Positions 31,900 through 40,700 of a DNA stretch of 64,000 nt are shown one piece after another. Below the pieces are notes generated by a model, which was not told where the DNA came from, searched no databases, and was given only the letters and a program-made list of their open reading frames with translations. The translations under genes and the position numbers were made by a program. Position 1 is the first letter of the stretch; each line of letters starts with the position of its first letter. Location: assembly GCA_030529995.1 (NCBI GenBank), contig JAUMVT010000003.1, positions 29,342 through 93,341 of the forward strand. The letters are read 5' to 3'. The DNA comes from Clostridia bacterium (GTDB lineage: Bacteria; Bacillota; Clostridia; Christensenellales; Aristaeellaceae).

Positions 31900-32332
31900 A
31901 TTTGCCTCCGAGCAGGTTGCCGATTAGCTCCGACATCACGCTGCTGCCCAGGGAGGACAGCACATCCCCGTTGTCCCCGGTCAGCAATTTCATGGCTTGC
32001 TGCTTCCGCTCCGTGCTGGCTTTCCGGTAGGCTTCCACCAGTTTCTTCTCCGTGGCGGTCAGCTTCAGCGCAGTTGATGCGGTACTCGTCTTCCCTGCGG
32101 TCGTTGTCTTCTTGGCGGAAGTCTTGGATGTTCCCAGCAGGGATGCCTGAGTCACGCCGGTAATCTTGGCAATCTTCTTGATGTCAGCTGTCGACAGCTC
32201 TCCCTCTCCCCGCTCCGCCTTGCTGATGTCCCCGGCAGTTACGGAGCCGCCCATCTTCTGTGCCAGCTTTTCCTGCGTCAATCCGGCATCCAGCCGGGCT
32301 TGCTTGATCAATGCCCCTGTTTTCTTGCCCAT
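31898..32332 (-). CDS. XRE-family helix-turn-helix regulator
   Basis: A 144-residue protein. ATG 32332 follows GGAGGAG; longer versions of the frame have no site. The N-terminal HTH (about residues 8-65) has LIKQARLDAGLTQEKLAQKM and ITGVTQASLLG. A serine-threonine-lysine-rich linker (KTSAKKTTTAGKTSTAS) leads to a C-terminal helical part. The target is unknown. It lies divergent from the sirtuin gene, and a TACAAT box for it is at 32356-32361. Confidence 0.85.
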   Translation of the reverse strand: MGKKTGALIKQARLDAGLTQEKLAQKMGGSVTAGDISKAERGEGELSTADIKKIAKITGVTQASLLGTSKTSAKKTTTAGKTSTASTALKLTATEKKLVEAYRKASTERKQQAMKLLTGDNGDVLSSLGSSVMSELIGNLLGGK

Positions 32333-32414
32333 TGCGTATCTCCTCCTTGATGTCCATTGTAGCGCATTTTCGATGAAAGCGAAAGAAGAATTCGGTCTGT
32401 TTTGCGTTTTCTTC

Positions 32415-32444
32415 TTGCTCTTCCTCCTTGGCTGCTGGTATAAT
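32415..32444 (+). promoter_or_regulatory. Extended -10 promoter of the sirtuin gene
   Basis: TGGTATAAT is an extended -10 element (TATAAT at 32439-32444). TTGCTC lies 18 bases upstream (32415-32420). The start codon is 46 bases downstream. Confidence 0.75.
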
Positions 32445-32489
32445 AAGGCCATCGAAAAACGTGTGATGAAGCATAAGGAGGCATGCCCT

Positions 32490-33236
32490 GTGAATACGCC
32501 TGTTGAACGGTTGCAGCAGCTGGTTGATGAAAGTCGCCGTATCGTCTTTTTCGGCGGTGCCGGCGTCAGCACGGAAAGCGGCATCCCCGACTTCCGCAGC
32601 GTGGACGGGCTTTACCATCAGCACTTTGCCTATCCGCCGGAGGAGATTCTCAGCCGTACTTTCTTTCAGGAGCATCCTGAGGAGTTTTATCGCTTTTACC
32701 GTGCCAAGATGCTCCCCCTTAACTGCAAGCCCAACGCCGCACACATGAAGCTTGCGGAATTGGAGCAAGCCGGCCGACTGCAGGCCGTAATCACCCAGAA
32801 CATTGATGGGCTGCATCAGAAGGCCGGCAGCAAGTGCGTGCTGGAATTGCATGGCAGCATCTGGCGAAATCACTGCATGGCCTGCGGCAAAAGCTTCACG
32901 CCGGAGCAGATTCGGGATGATCCCCGACCCGTGCCCCTTTGCAGCTGTGGCGGCATCATCAAGCCGGATGTGGTGCTGTATGAAGAATCGCTGGACGGCG
33001 ACACCCTGTCTGCTGCCATACACGTGCTGCGAAGGGCTGACCTGCTCATTGTTGCCGGCACCAGCCTCACCGTGTACCCGGCCGCCGGGCTGCTGCGTTA
33101 CTTCCGCGGCCGGCATCTGGCGCTGATCAATCGGGATGCTACCCCCATGGATTCCGCTGCCGAACTGGTGATACATGACCGTGTCGGTCAGGTGCTAGGT
33201 CGGCTGACCGTTACGCCTTTGGAGGATGCGCCATGA
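32490..33236 (+). CDS. cobB: NAD-dependent protein deacylase (sirtuin)
   Basis: A 248-residue sirtuin that removes acyl groups from lysines with consumption of NAD+. A GTG start at 32490 follows AAGGAGG by 8 bases. Motifs: GAGVSTESGIPDFRS near residue 25, QNIDGLHQKAG near 102, the catalytic histidine in ELHG near 120, zinc cysteines in CMACG and CSCGG near 130-155, and GTSLTVYPA near 190. It overlaps the nitroreductase start by 4 bases. The coupling of an NAD-consuming and a flavin-dependent enzyme hints at a shared role in redox control. Confidence 0.92.
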   Translation: MNTPVERLQQLVDESRRIVFFGGAGVSTESGIPDFRSVDGLYHQHFAYPPEEILSRTFFQEHPEEFYRFYRAKMLPLNCKPNAAHMKLAELEQAGRLQAVITQNIDGLHQKAGSKCVLELHGSIWRNHCMACGKSFTPEQIRDDPRPVPLCSCGGIIKPDVVLYEESLDGDTLSAAIHVLRRADLLIVAGTSLTVYPAAGLLRYFRGRHLALINRDATPMDSAAELVIHDRVGQVLGRLTVTPLEDAP

Positions 33237-33979
33237 ACACGCTGGAAACGTTATTTTCACCCTCTCGGCGCAGGGTGCTGGCAGAAACCATTCCTGCACG
33301 CTATTCCTGCCGAAGCTTTGGTGATCCCCTCAGCATTGCGGACTGGGCAAGCATCAGCTATATCGCCGGCCGCTACGCCTTGCCCGGTGCACGGCTTGCG
33401 CTGCTGCATGTATCAGAGGATCTGTTCACCGGCACACTGCTGAACATGGGGCGGGTCATCGGCTGCACCACCGTGGCAGCTGTCATTGCGGATGCGGCTG
33501 TGACAAATGCCGTCATTCATGCCGGCATTCTGGGAGAAGCTTTGTGTCTGGAGGCGACTGCCGCTGGGTTCGGCAGCTGCTGGATTGTATCCACCTATAA
33601 GAAGAAGCAGCTGAACGTCTCCCTCCGCCCCGGCGAACAGGTGCAGGCAATCATCGCTCTAGGGCATCCGGCGGACCGCAAGCCGCCCCAGCGGAAGCGG
33701 AAAAACGTGGAGCGTTTCTGCAAAGGCGATCCTGCGCTGTGGCCGGAAGAGCTTCGACGTGTGGCGGAGGCCGTGCGCCTTGCCCCTTCCGAGCAAAACA
33801 GCCAGCCGGTTACCATGCACATGGGCAACTACCGTTTCTCCTTTGATGCGCCGCCTTCATCCATGCTGGATCTGGGCATTGCCCTGTGCCATGCCGAATT
33901 GGCGTTGACCTCGCCCCACTGCTGGCGAACCAGGCAAAGCGTCAACGATCCCATTCTGTGGATGGAGCTGCGCAAATAG
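33233..33979 (+). CDS. Nitroreductase family protein (TM1586-like)
   Basis: A 248-residue protein of the putative TM1586 nitroreductase type. The N-terminal motif TIPARYSCRSF is typical of FMN-binding nitroreductases, the middle contains GILGEALCLEATAAGFGSCWI and IIALGHPADRK, and the C-terminal half repeats the fold (VRLAPSEQNSQPVT). It thus looks like a fused two-half enzyme that would bind FMN internally. It overlaps the sirtuin stop by 4 bases. Substrate unknown. Confidence 0.85.
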   Translation: MNTLETLFSPSRRRVLAETIPARYSCRSFGDPLSIADWASISYIAGRYALPGARLALLHVSEDLFTGTLLNMGRVIGCTTVAAVIADAAVTNAVIHAGILGEALCLEATAAGFGSCWIVSTYKKKQLNVSLRPGEQVQAIIALGHPADRKPPQRKRKNVERFCKGDPALWPEELRRVAEAVRLAPSEQNSQPVTMHMGNYRFSFDAPPSSMLDLGIALCHAELALTSPHCWRTRQSVNDPILWMELRK

Positions 33980-34042
33980 GAAGAGCCAATCATTCACATT
34001 GCGATTTACCATCGATATTTCATCCAAAGTGAGGTGGACAGC

Positions 34043-34132
34043 ATGAGCTCTGACAATCATCTGCGAAGCCAACAAGCAGCAAGGGGAAATGCGGAGGTTC
34101 CGTGTTATTCCGCCGATTGCCCTTGCCTCTGA
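34043..34132 (+). CDS. Possible leader peptide upstream of mgtA
   Basis: A 29-codon frame ([20 protein letters not shown] then CYSADCPCL and TGA) begins at 34043, 5 bases after GAGGTGG, and ends 22 bases before the mgtA start. Its 3' part lies inside a strong hairpin (34081-34124). Enterobacterial mgtA genes have a regulatory leader peptide (MgtL), but this sequence does not resemble it. Expression is unproven. Confidence 0.4.
   Translation: MSSDNHLRSQQAARGNAEVPCYSADCPCL
34081..34124 (+). promoter_or_regulatory. Leader hairpin in front of mgtA
   Basis: AAGGG-AAT-GCGGA pairs with TCCGC-ATT-CCCTT on either side of a short loop, giving a long stem just before the ribosome-binding site of mgtA (AGGAGG at 34141). 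The consensus of the M-box riboswitch is not seen. It could be a different magnesium-responsive leader. Confidence 0.45.
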
Positions 34133-34154
34133 AAACACGAAGGAGGTAAGTTCC

Positions 34155-36920
34155 ATGGAAAAGAAAGAAAATCACAACGCGCCTCGTCAGGATGCTCAAA
34201 AGACCGTTCCCTGTGATGAACAAAATCGCCGCCTTCAGCTTGCGGCTACCAGCCCCATCGAAGAGGTTTTGAAGCATCTGCACACCACCTTGCACGGCCT
34301 TGATGAAGACGCCGTATCCGCAAGCCGCAGTGAGTTCGGCAGCAACAAGGTAACCCGTGAGAAGAAAAAGTCTCTTGCGAAGCAATTGACCGGCGCTTTC
34401 ATCAATCCGTTTACCGCCATCCTGTTCTGCCTGGCGCTGGTATCCACCATGACGGATATGGTGTTCCCGAAGCTTTCCCTTTTAGGAAGCACACCTGAGG
34501 ATTTTCATCCGCTGACGGTGATCATCATCCTGACCATGGTGCTGTTTTCCGGCACGCTCCGCTTCGTACAGGAGTCCAGAAGCGGCAACGCGGCAGAAAA
34601 GCTGCTGGCCATGATCACCACCACCTGTACTGTCACCCGCAGCGGACAGGAAAAAGTCGAAATTCCCATGGATGATCTGGTGGTTGGCGATATTGTGCAT
34701 CTGTCCGCCGGGGATATGATTCCCGCCGACGTCCGCATTTTGGATGCGAAGGATTTGTTCGTCAGCCAGTCAAGCCTTACCGGCGAGAGCAAGCCCATCG
34801 AAAAGACACCCAATGTGAGCGATACGTGCCAGAGTGTCACCGACTACGCCAACATTGCCTTCATGGGCAGCAACGTGATCTCCGGCAGTGCCACAGCGGT
34901 GGTCGTCTGCACCGGCGACCGGACACTGTTCGGCTCCATGGCATCCGCCATTGCAGGGGAAGCGGTAGAAACCAGCTTTACCAGAGGTGTCAACGCCGTT
35001 TCCTGGGTGCTGATTCGCTTCATGCTGGTCATGGTTCCGCTGGTGTTCCTCGTCAACGGTCTCACAAAGGGCGACTGGCTGGATGCGTTCCTGTTCGGCA
35101 TTTCCATTGCCGTTGGCTTGACCCCGGAAATGCTGCCCATGATCGTGACCACCTGCCTTGCCAAGGGCGCCGTTTCCATGAGCAAGAAGCGTACCATTGT
35201 CAAGAACCTTAATTCCATTCAGAACTTCGGTGCCATCGACATCCTCTGCACCGATAAGACCGGAACGCTGACCCAGGATCAGGTGGTGCTGGAGTATCAC
35301 CTGAACGTTAACGGCAAGGACGACCCGCGGGTGCTTCGTCATGCCTACCTGAACAGCTACTTCCAGACTGGCTACAAGAACCTGATGGATTTGGCCATTA
35401 TCCGGAAGACAGAGGAGGAAGAAGCGGCGGATGCCAAGCTTCTGGATCTTTCCGAAAACTATGTCAAGGTGGACGAGATCCCCTTCGACTTTACCCGGCG
35501 CAGGCTGACCACGGTGGTACAGGACAAAACCGGCAAAACCCAGATGGTGACGAAGGGCGCCGTGGAAGAAATGCTCTCCATCTGCGCCTATGCGGAGTGT
35601 GACGGTGAAGTGCAGCCCCTGACGGATGCCATCCGCAGCCGCATTCTAGAAACCGTGGACGGCCTGAACGACAAGGGCTTCTGTGTCCTTGCCATTGCGC
35701 AAAAGAGTCATCCCTCCCCCGTGGGTGCCTTCGGCGTCAAGGACGAATGCGACATGGTGCTGATCGGCTATCTTGCTTTCCTCGATCCCCCGAAGGAATC
35801 CACGGCAGACGCCATCAAAGCCCTGAAAGCCCACGGCGTTACCACCAAGGTTCTCACCGGGGACAACGACAAGGTGACCCGCACCATCTGCAAACAGGTA
35901 GGCCTGCAGGTTCGCAACATGCTGCTGGGCTCTGATCTGGACAGCATGACCGACGCAGAACTGGCAAAGGCAGCGGAAACCACCGATGTTTTCGCCAAGC
36001 TGACCCCCAATCAGAAATCCCGGGTGGTCTCCATCCTCCGTGCAAACGGTCATACGGTAGGCTACATGGGCGACGGCATCAATGACGCTGCCGCCATGAA
36101 GGCTGCTGACATCGGCATTTCCGTGGATACCGCCGTGGACGTGGCAAAAGAGTCGGCGGACATTATCCTGCTTGAAAAAGACCTGACGGTTCTGGATCAG
36201 GGCATCATCGAAGGGCGCAAGACCTACGCCAACATGATCAAGTATATCAAGATGACGGCGTCCTCCAACTTTGGCAACATGTTCTCGGTACTGGCTGCCT
36301 CGGCACTGCTGCCCTTCCTGCCGATGATGAGCCTGCAGCTCCTCTTGCTGAACATGGTCTATGACCTGTGCTGCACCGCCATTCCCTGGGATAACGTAGA
36401 TGAGGAATTTATTGCAAAGCCTCGAAAGTGGGATGCATCCAGTGTGGGCAGCTTCATGATCTGGCTCGGACCTGCCAGCTCCATCTTCGACTTTACCACC
36501 TACATTTTCATGTACTTCGTGTTCTGCCCCATGTTTGTATCCGGCGGCGTCCTGTTCAACGATTTGGCTGCTCATTACAGCGGGGCTGAGCTGGCACTGA
36601 TGCAGGCACAGTACATCGGCATGTTCCAGGCCGGCTGGTTCGTGGAATCCATGTGGAGTCAGACGCTGGTGATTCACATGATCCGCACGCAGAAGCTGCC
36701 CTTTATCCAGAGTCATGCTTCCGCTCCGGTGACGCTGCTGAGCCTGACCGGCATTGCGGTATTGACCGTGATCCCCTTTACACCCATTGGTGCGGCACTT
36801 GGCTTCGTTGCGCTGCCCGCCGCTTACTTCGCCTATCTGCTTCCCTGTATCCTGCTTTACATGATGCTGGCAACCAGCCTGAAAAAGGCTTACGTCCGCC
36901 ACTACGGCGAGCTGCTGTAA
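34155..36920 (+). CDS. mgtA: Magnesium-translocating P-type ATPase
   Basis: A 921-residue membrane ATPase of the P3B type that imports Mg2+ with ATP. ATG 34155 follows AGGAGG by 8 bases. The phosphorylated Asp367 lies in [15 protein letters not shown] is near residue 215, the nucleotide-binding part contains KGAVEEM, and the hinge [18 protein letters not shown] is near 640. About ten membrane segments are present. Upstream are a small frame and a hairpin, and downstream a 55-residue membrane protein; both may control or assist it. Confidence 0.93.
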   Translation: MEKKENHNAPRQDAQKTVPCDEQNRRLQLAATSPIEEVLKHLHTTLHGLDEDAVSASRSEFGSNKVTREKKKSLAKQLTGAFINPFTAILFCLALVSTMTDMVFPKLSLLGSTPEDFHPLTVIIILTMVLFSGTLRFVQESRSGNAAEKLLAMITTTCTVTRSGQEKVEIPMDDLVVGDIVHLSAGDMIPADVRILDAKDLFVSQSSLTGESKPIEKTPNVSDTCQSVTDYANIAFMGSNVISGSATAVVVCTGDRTLFGSMASAIAGEAVETSFTRGVNAVSWVLIRFMLVMVPLVFLVNGLTKGDWLDAFLFGISIAVGLTPEMLPMIVTTCLAKGAVSMSKKRTIVKNLNSIQNFGAIDILCTDKTGTLTQDQVVLEYHLNVNGKDDPRVLRHAYLNSYFQTGYKNLMDLAIIRKTEEEEAADAKLLDLSENYVKVDEIPFDFTRRRLTTVVQDKTGKTQMVTKGAVEEMLSICAYAECDGEVQPLTDAIRSRILETVDGLNDKGFCVLAIAQKSHPSPVGAFGVKDECDMVLIGYLAFLDPPKESTADAIKALKAHGVTTKVLTGDNDKVTRTICKQVGLQVRNMLLGSDLDSMTDAELAKAAETTDVFAKLTPNQKSRVVSILRANGHTVGYMGDGINDAAAMKAADIGISVDTAVDVAKESADIILLEKDLTVLDQGIIEGRKTYANMIKYIKMTASSNFGNMFSVLAASALLPFLPMMSLQLLLLNMVYDLCCTAIPWDNVDEEFIAKPRKWDASSVGSFMIWLGPASSIFDFTTYIFMYFVFCPMFVSGGVLFNDLAAHYSGAELALMQAQYIGMFQAGWFVESMWSQTLVIHMIRTQKLPFIQSHASAPVTLLSLTGIAVLTVIPFTPIGAALGFVALPAAYFAYLLPCILLYMMLATSLKKAYVRHYGELL

Positions 36921-36935
36921 AAGGAGGCCTGCGCA

Positions 36936-37103
36936 ATGAATTGGAAAGATGTGTGGATGACGCTGTTCGGAACAACCCAGTGGCTTGGCCTTGACATTGG
37001 CTTTTGGGTATCCATGGCGGTGGTTGTACTCATTGTAATCATTATGAACGCTGTGTTCTGGGGAATGAAGCCGAAACATTCAAAAAAGGACAAGCCGCAA
37101 TGA
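36936..37103 (+). CDS. Small membrane protein downstream of mgtA
   Basis: A 55-residue protein, too short for usual gene-finding cut-offs. AAGGAGG lies 8 bases before the ATG, 15 bases after the mgtA stop. Residues 1-22 are amphipathic with several tryptophans (MNWKDVW, TTQWLGLDIGFW), 23-44 form one membrane helix, and the end is basic (MKPKHSKKDKPQ), so the C-terminus should be inside. The position recalls E. coli MgtS and Salmonella MgtR, small membrane proteins that bind and control Mg2+ transporters, but there is no sequence similarity I can see. Probably a transporter-associated subunit. Confidence 0.75.
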   Translation: MNWKDVWMTLFGTTQWLGLDIGFWVSMAVVVLIVIIMNAVFWGMKPKHSKKDKPQ

Positions 37104-37138
37104 GGTTGATTCCATTGCACTTATCCAGGCACATACGG

Positions 37139-37176
37139 AAAGGGCGGCGCAGCCATCGTGCTTCGCCGCCCTTTCG
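37139..37176. terminator. Terminator of the mgtA unit
   Basis: AAAGGGCGGCG and CGCCGCCCTTT arms around a 14-base loop. Convergent with the VanY-like gene, usable on both strands. Confidence 0.85.
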
Positions 37177-37217
37177 TATAGGATTGTTCCCGTTCGCCGC
37201 ATTTGCGGCTTTTTTCA

Positions 37218-38348
37218 TCAATATTCGTAGACGATGATCACGCCGCCCATGTTATCCAGGGACACCGTGTAGTCCGATGCACGGCTCATGGTAGGCACCG
37301 TGAAGCTTTCCGCATCATCCCCTACGTACTGGCGGTAGATTTCATACCGAAGGGTGCCATCCTCAAACACGGCAATGTGGGGATGCTCCTGCAGGTACTC
37401 GATGTACTCTTCCATGCAGTAGTCCAGCACATGCATCACTGCTGCGTTGCCCTTGCCCACATAGCGGTACAGGTTCAGCTGTGCGGTAATGCCCGTCTTG
37501 TAGCTCTTGTCTGCCGTACCCTTCAGTGGGAAATCAGACAGGGGGAAGCGGAACACCAGACCATACTTCCAGCAGTTTTCATTCATCCACTGACCGGCTT
37601 CCGTGGTGGAATAGGCCGGCTTGCCGATGGAGGCATCCGTCCGGCTGTACAGCCGCAGGGTAAAGGCCAGGCCGCTGTTGAACTCACTAGTGCCGGGGTA
37701 ATTAACATCCTTCTTGGCACGCTCAATCAGCGCATCGCCGGAATAATTGCTCTTCAGCCGATCCAGTGCTTTCTGGAACAGGGTATTCTGATCGTCCCAG
37801 CTGCGATAGCCTTCCGACACCATATAGTGGGAATAACCGGCTTCAGCAGCGGCGCTCACTGCATCCTGCAGGGCAGAAATGGCCACAGGGAACAGCTTGA
37901 TATTGTAATTGGCCACACCGATTTTGCCGCCGGTATAGCTGCCTACGCTGGTCACACCGGAGTCGTCAAAGTCATCCGGCCGGGAATGCCACTGATTCAC
38001 CAGCAGCATGCCGGTATACATGGTATCCTGACGGGTCATGGTGATGGAGCCCGGATTTTCCAGAGGATAGTTGGTCAGGTCAATGATATCCCATCCCTCT
38101 GTTTTCTGGGCAGGCCAAGCCAGATTGGCGCCACTGGCAGAAGCACGCTCGAACTCCGCCAGATCCACCGCATACTGACGATCCCGTTCTTCATTAATCT
38201 CCTGTGCCTCGCTCTGCTTGGTCGCCAGCAGATTCTTCCGGTACGCCGTAATGCCGGAGCCCACCAGGGATGCCGCCACTGCCACCACAATCAGGATGAC
38301 CGTCCACCGAACAACAACCTTCATGGGGTCACGTTTCTGTTTCCGCAT
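37218..38348 (-). CDS. VanY-like (M15B) protein lacking zinc ligands
   Basis: A 376-residue protein with one membrane anchor (residues 11-33) and an extracellular domain of the D-alanyl-D-alanine carboxypeptidase M15B type. The fold markers are present (MLLVNQWH, SEGYRS, YPGTSEFNSGLAF, RYVGKGNA), but the catalytic residues are not: SxHxxGxAxD reads S221-E-F223-...-T230, so the zinc histidine is Phe and the aspartate Thr; the ExWH motif reads Q290-L-N-L293. All zinc ligands and the catalytic glutamate are replaced. The start may be ATG 38348 or 38324. It is probably a binding or regulatory protein for peptidoglycan stems rather than an enzyme. A strong promoter is at 38450-38478. Confidence 0.85.
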   Translation of the reverse strand: MRKQKRDPMKVVVRWTVILIVVAVAASLVGSGITAYRKNLLATKQSEAQEINEERDRQYAVDLAEFERASASGANLAWPAQKTEGWDIIDLTNYPLENPGSITMTRQDTMYTGMLLVNQWHSRPDDFDDSGVTSVGSYTGGKIGVANYNIKLFPVAISALQDAVSAAAEAGYSHYMVSEGYRSWDDQNTLFQKALDRLKSNYSGDALIERAKKDVNYPGTSEFNSGLAFTLRLYSRTDASIGKPAYSTTEAGQWMNENCWKYGLVFRFPLSDFPLKGTADKSYKTGITAQLNLYRYVGKGNAAVMHVLDYCMEEYIEYLQEHPHIAVFEDGTLRYEIYRQYVGDDAESFTVPTMSRASDYTVSLDNMGGVIIVYEY

Positions 38349-38449
38349 GAAATACACACCTGCCTTTTGCAAGGTAATCGTCAACAGATAAAATGATCTT
38401 CCTCCTCAGCTGCGCAAGCGATGCAAAGGAACAAAATCAACCGTCTTCT

Positions 38450-38478
38450 ATTGTATTTGATTCGCCGTGAAATTGCAA
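38450..38478 (-). promoter_or_regulatory. Sigma-A promoter of the VanY-like gene
   Basis: On the minus strand TTGCAA (38473-38478) and TACAAT (38450-38455) are 17 bases apart. Confidence 0.8.
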
Positions 38479-38503
38479 GTTCCTTCTTTGCTTCGGAACA
38501 AAT

Positions 38504-38530
38504 TGTTACGAAATGTTGCAAAATTGTTGC
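38504..38530. repeat. Three TGTTRC direct repeats upstream of the VanY-like promoter
   Basis: TGTTAC (38504), TGTTGC (38514) and TGTTGC (38525) follow one another at 10- and 11-base intervals, one helical turn apart, starting 26 bases upstream of the -35 box. Such phasing is typical of a binding site for an OmpR-type or similar dimeric activator. Confidence 0.45.
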
Positions 38531-38540
38531 AGAAGCATAC

Positions 38541-38576
38541 TAAAAATCGGAGCTCCGCCAAAGAAGCTCCGATTTG
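38541..38576 (-). terminator. Terminator of the nucleoside importer operon
   Basis: On the minus strand AAATCGGAGCT and AGCTCCGATTT arms are followed by TT, 14 bases after the last permease stop. Confidence 0.8.
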
Positions 38577-38589
38577 TTTGCAATGAATG

Positions 38590-39531
38590 TTATCTGCTGC
38601 CTTTATCGTAGGGAATACCCTCAGCCTTCGGTGCATGCACCCGCTTGCTGGTCAGTGCCAGCACAACCAGCGAGATGATGTAGGGCAGCATGTTGTACAC
38701 CGTGCCCGGCAGGTTCAGCTGCTGCAGCAGGTCAAAGCCCATGTACACGTTGCTCAGGCTGCGGAACAGGCCGAAGAGCAGTGCCGCCAAAGCAATGCGC
38801 AAAGGCTTCCACTGGCCGAAGATCATCACAGCCAAGGCAAGGAAGCCGAAGCCGGCCACGCCGTTTTCGAATTTCCACTCGCTGACGCCTGCCGTGATGT
38901 ACACCAGACCACCGATGCCTCCCAGCACGCCAGAAATCAGCACGCCGGCATAGCGCATCTTGTACACGTTAATACCCACGGAGTCAGCTGCCTGGGGATG
39001 CTCGCCGCATGCCTGCAGTCGAAGACCGAACCGGGTCTTGTACAGCAGCACGTAGGAAATCAGCAGCAGCACAAAGGCCAGTGCCATGAACCAGTTGAAC
39101 TCAAAGTCGCCAATGTTCACCAAGAAGGCTTTCTTGGCCTGCACATACTGAATGGTGGCAGACACATTGTCCGGATTTTCAGCGGTGTTGATGGCCTTCA
39201 CAATCACGGTAGCCGCGGCCGTACCCAGCAGGTTCATAGCCGTGCCGACCAGCGTCTGATCCGCCTTGAAATTGATCGCCGCCACGCCCAGCAGCAGGGA
39301 GAACAGCATGCCGAAGGCAACCGCCGCCAGCACAGAAAGAAGGATCACCCACACGGCCGCCGTTCCGTCCGGCAGATACCGCATAACCAGCGCACCGCCC
39401 AGTGCGCCAAAGACCATGATGCCTTCCAAGCCGATGTTAATCACGCCGGAATGCTCGGAGAAGCAGCCGCCCAGTGCTACCAAAAGGAGCACGGACGCGA
39501 AAATCAACATGTACTGAATCAGCAGGATCAT
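38590..39531 (-). CDS. Nucleoside ABC transporter permease (NupQ/YufQ type)
   Basis: A 313-residue membrane protein of the branched-chain amino acid/ribose type permease family. It begins with a hydrophobic segment and has about eight further segments. The stretch HSGVINIGLEGIMVFGALGG near residue 27 is characteristic of the second permease of BMP-type nucleoside importers. It overlaps the first permease by 4 bases and ends the operon before a terminator. Confidence 0.9.
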   Translation of the reverse strand: MILLIQYMLIFASVLLLVALGGCFSEHSGVINIGLEGIMVFGALGGALVMRYLPDGTAAVWVILLSVLAAVAFGMLFSLLLGVAAINFKADQTLVGTAMNLLGTAAATVIVKAINTAENPDNVSATIQYVQAKKAFLVNIGDFEFNWFMALAFVLLLISYVLLYKTRFGLRLQACGEHPQAADSVGINVYKMRYAGVLISGVLGGIGGLVYITAGVSEWKFENGVAGFGFLALAVMIFGQWKPLRIALAALLFGLFRSLSNVYMGFDLLQQLNLPGTVYNMLPYIISLVVLALTSKRVHAPKAEGIPYDKGSR

Positions 39532-40700
39532 GCAGTTTCGCCTCCCTTCGTCAGCTGAAGGCTTCTTTCAATGCGGCGATTGCGGATGCGCTGCGCATTC
39601 TGCTTAATGAAGAGCACAAAGCCGCAGCTGTAGATGATCACGGCAGAGATAAAGTCGGAAATCTGTGAGCAATACATGGTCTTGTCCACGTAAGCGCCGC
39701 CACTGGTAATATGCTGAATGAAGAACGCGGAGAAAATGGAGCCGATGGGATGCAGGCCGCCAAGGAAAGCAGCCGCAATGCCGTTAAAGCCCATGTTCGG
39801 CACAGAGGCCTGGGTGCAGCTCCATTCTTCATAACCCGTCAGGTACAGCATGCCTGCGCCGATTCCTGCCAGGGCACCGGCAATGGCCATGGTCAGGATG
39901 ATGTTCCGCTTTTCCCGCATACCGCAGTACTTGGCAGCATTCTTGTTGAGACCCGTGGCCTTCAGTTCGTAGCCGAACTTAGTCTTGCTCAGCACCACCC
40001 ACACCAGCACTGCGAAGAGAATGGCCAGCGGAATGGCAAGAGACACGTACTTGTTGCCTGGAAACAGTTTGGTCAGTCCAAGGCTGGGCAATACGGAAGA
40101 TGCGGCGTTTTCCTTAATCTTCAGCGTATAGGGGCTTGCCGGATCCTTCACCAGTGCCAGCAGACTGTTCACCGCATACAGACCAATCCAGTTCAGCATG
40201 ATGCAGGAGATCACCTCGTTCACATGCCGATAGGCCTTCAGCACGCCGGAGATGGCACCCCAAACGGCACCTGCCACGGCTGCGGCCAGCAGGCACACAT
40301 ACCAGGGCAGCTGAAGTCCCAGTGCCAGATACAGGCTTGCGCCTGCGCCCACCACATACTGGCCTGCCGCGCCAATGTTAAATAGACCCACTTTGTAAGC
40401 GAAGAGCACGGACAGGCTGCACATGAGCAGAGGAGCCGTCTTCACCAGGGTGTTGCCAAAGTTCTTCACACGGCTGGCATGGTTGCTGAACTTGAAGAAA
40501 TTCTTGACAATGGCCAGAATGGCTTCCCACGCATAGAGGTCACCCGTTTCCGGATTGGTGCCCGGCTGAATGATCAGCAACACAATGAAGCCCAGCACCA
40601 GACCGAACAATACGCAGAAGAGGGAAGCCAGCAGCGTCTGCACAGCAGGCTGTGCAAAAAACGGCGTGCGGTTTTTCTTTTTCGTTGCGTCCATACCCAT
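39528..40700 (-). CDS. Nucleoside ABC transporter permease (NupP/YufP type)
   Basis: A 390-residue membrane permease with about ten hydrophobic segments; the N-terminal 20 residues are cytoplasmic and basic (ATKKKNR). The block KVGLFNIGAAGQYVVGAG near residue 105 is the family signature. ATG 40700 overlaps the ATPase stop by one base (TGATG), and GGAG lies 5 bases upstream. It pairs with the next permease to form the channel. Confidence 0.9.
   Translation of the reverse strand: MGMDATKKKNRTPFFAQPAVQTLLASLFCVLFGLVLGFIVLLIIQPGTNPETGDLYAWEAILAIVKNFFKFSNHASRVKNFGNTLVKTAPLLMCSLSVLFAYKVGLFNIGAAGQYVVGAGASLYLALGLQLPWYVCLLAAAVAGAVWGAISGVLKAYRHVNEVISCIMLNWIGLYAVNSLLALVKDPASPYTLKIKENAASSVLPSLGLTKLFPGNKYVSLAIPLAILFAVLVWVVLSKTKFGYELKATGLNKNAAKYCGMREKRNIILTMAIAGALAGIGAGMLYLTGYEEWSCTQASVPNMGFNGIAAAFLGGLHPIGSIFSAFFIQHITSGGAYVDKTMYCSQISDFISAVIIYSCGFVLFIKQNAQRIRNRRIERSLQLTKGGETA

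Noticed and set aside
33980-34154. M-box (ykoK) magnesium riboswitch before mgtA
   Set aside because: The conserved core elements of the M-box are not recognisable, although a hairpin is present.
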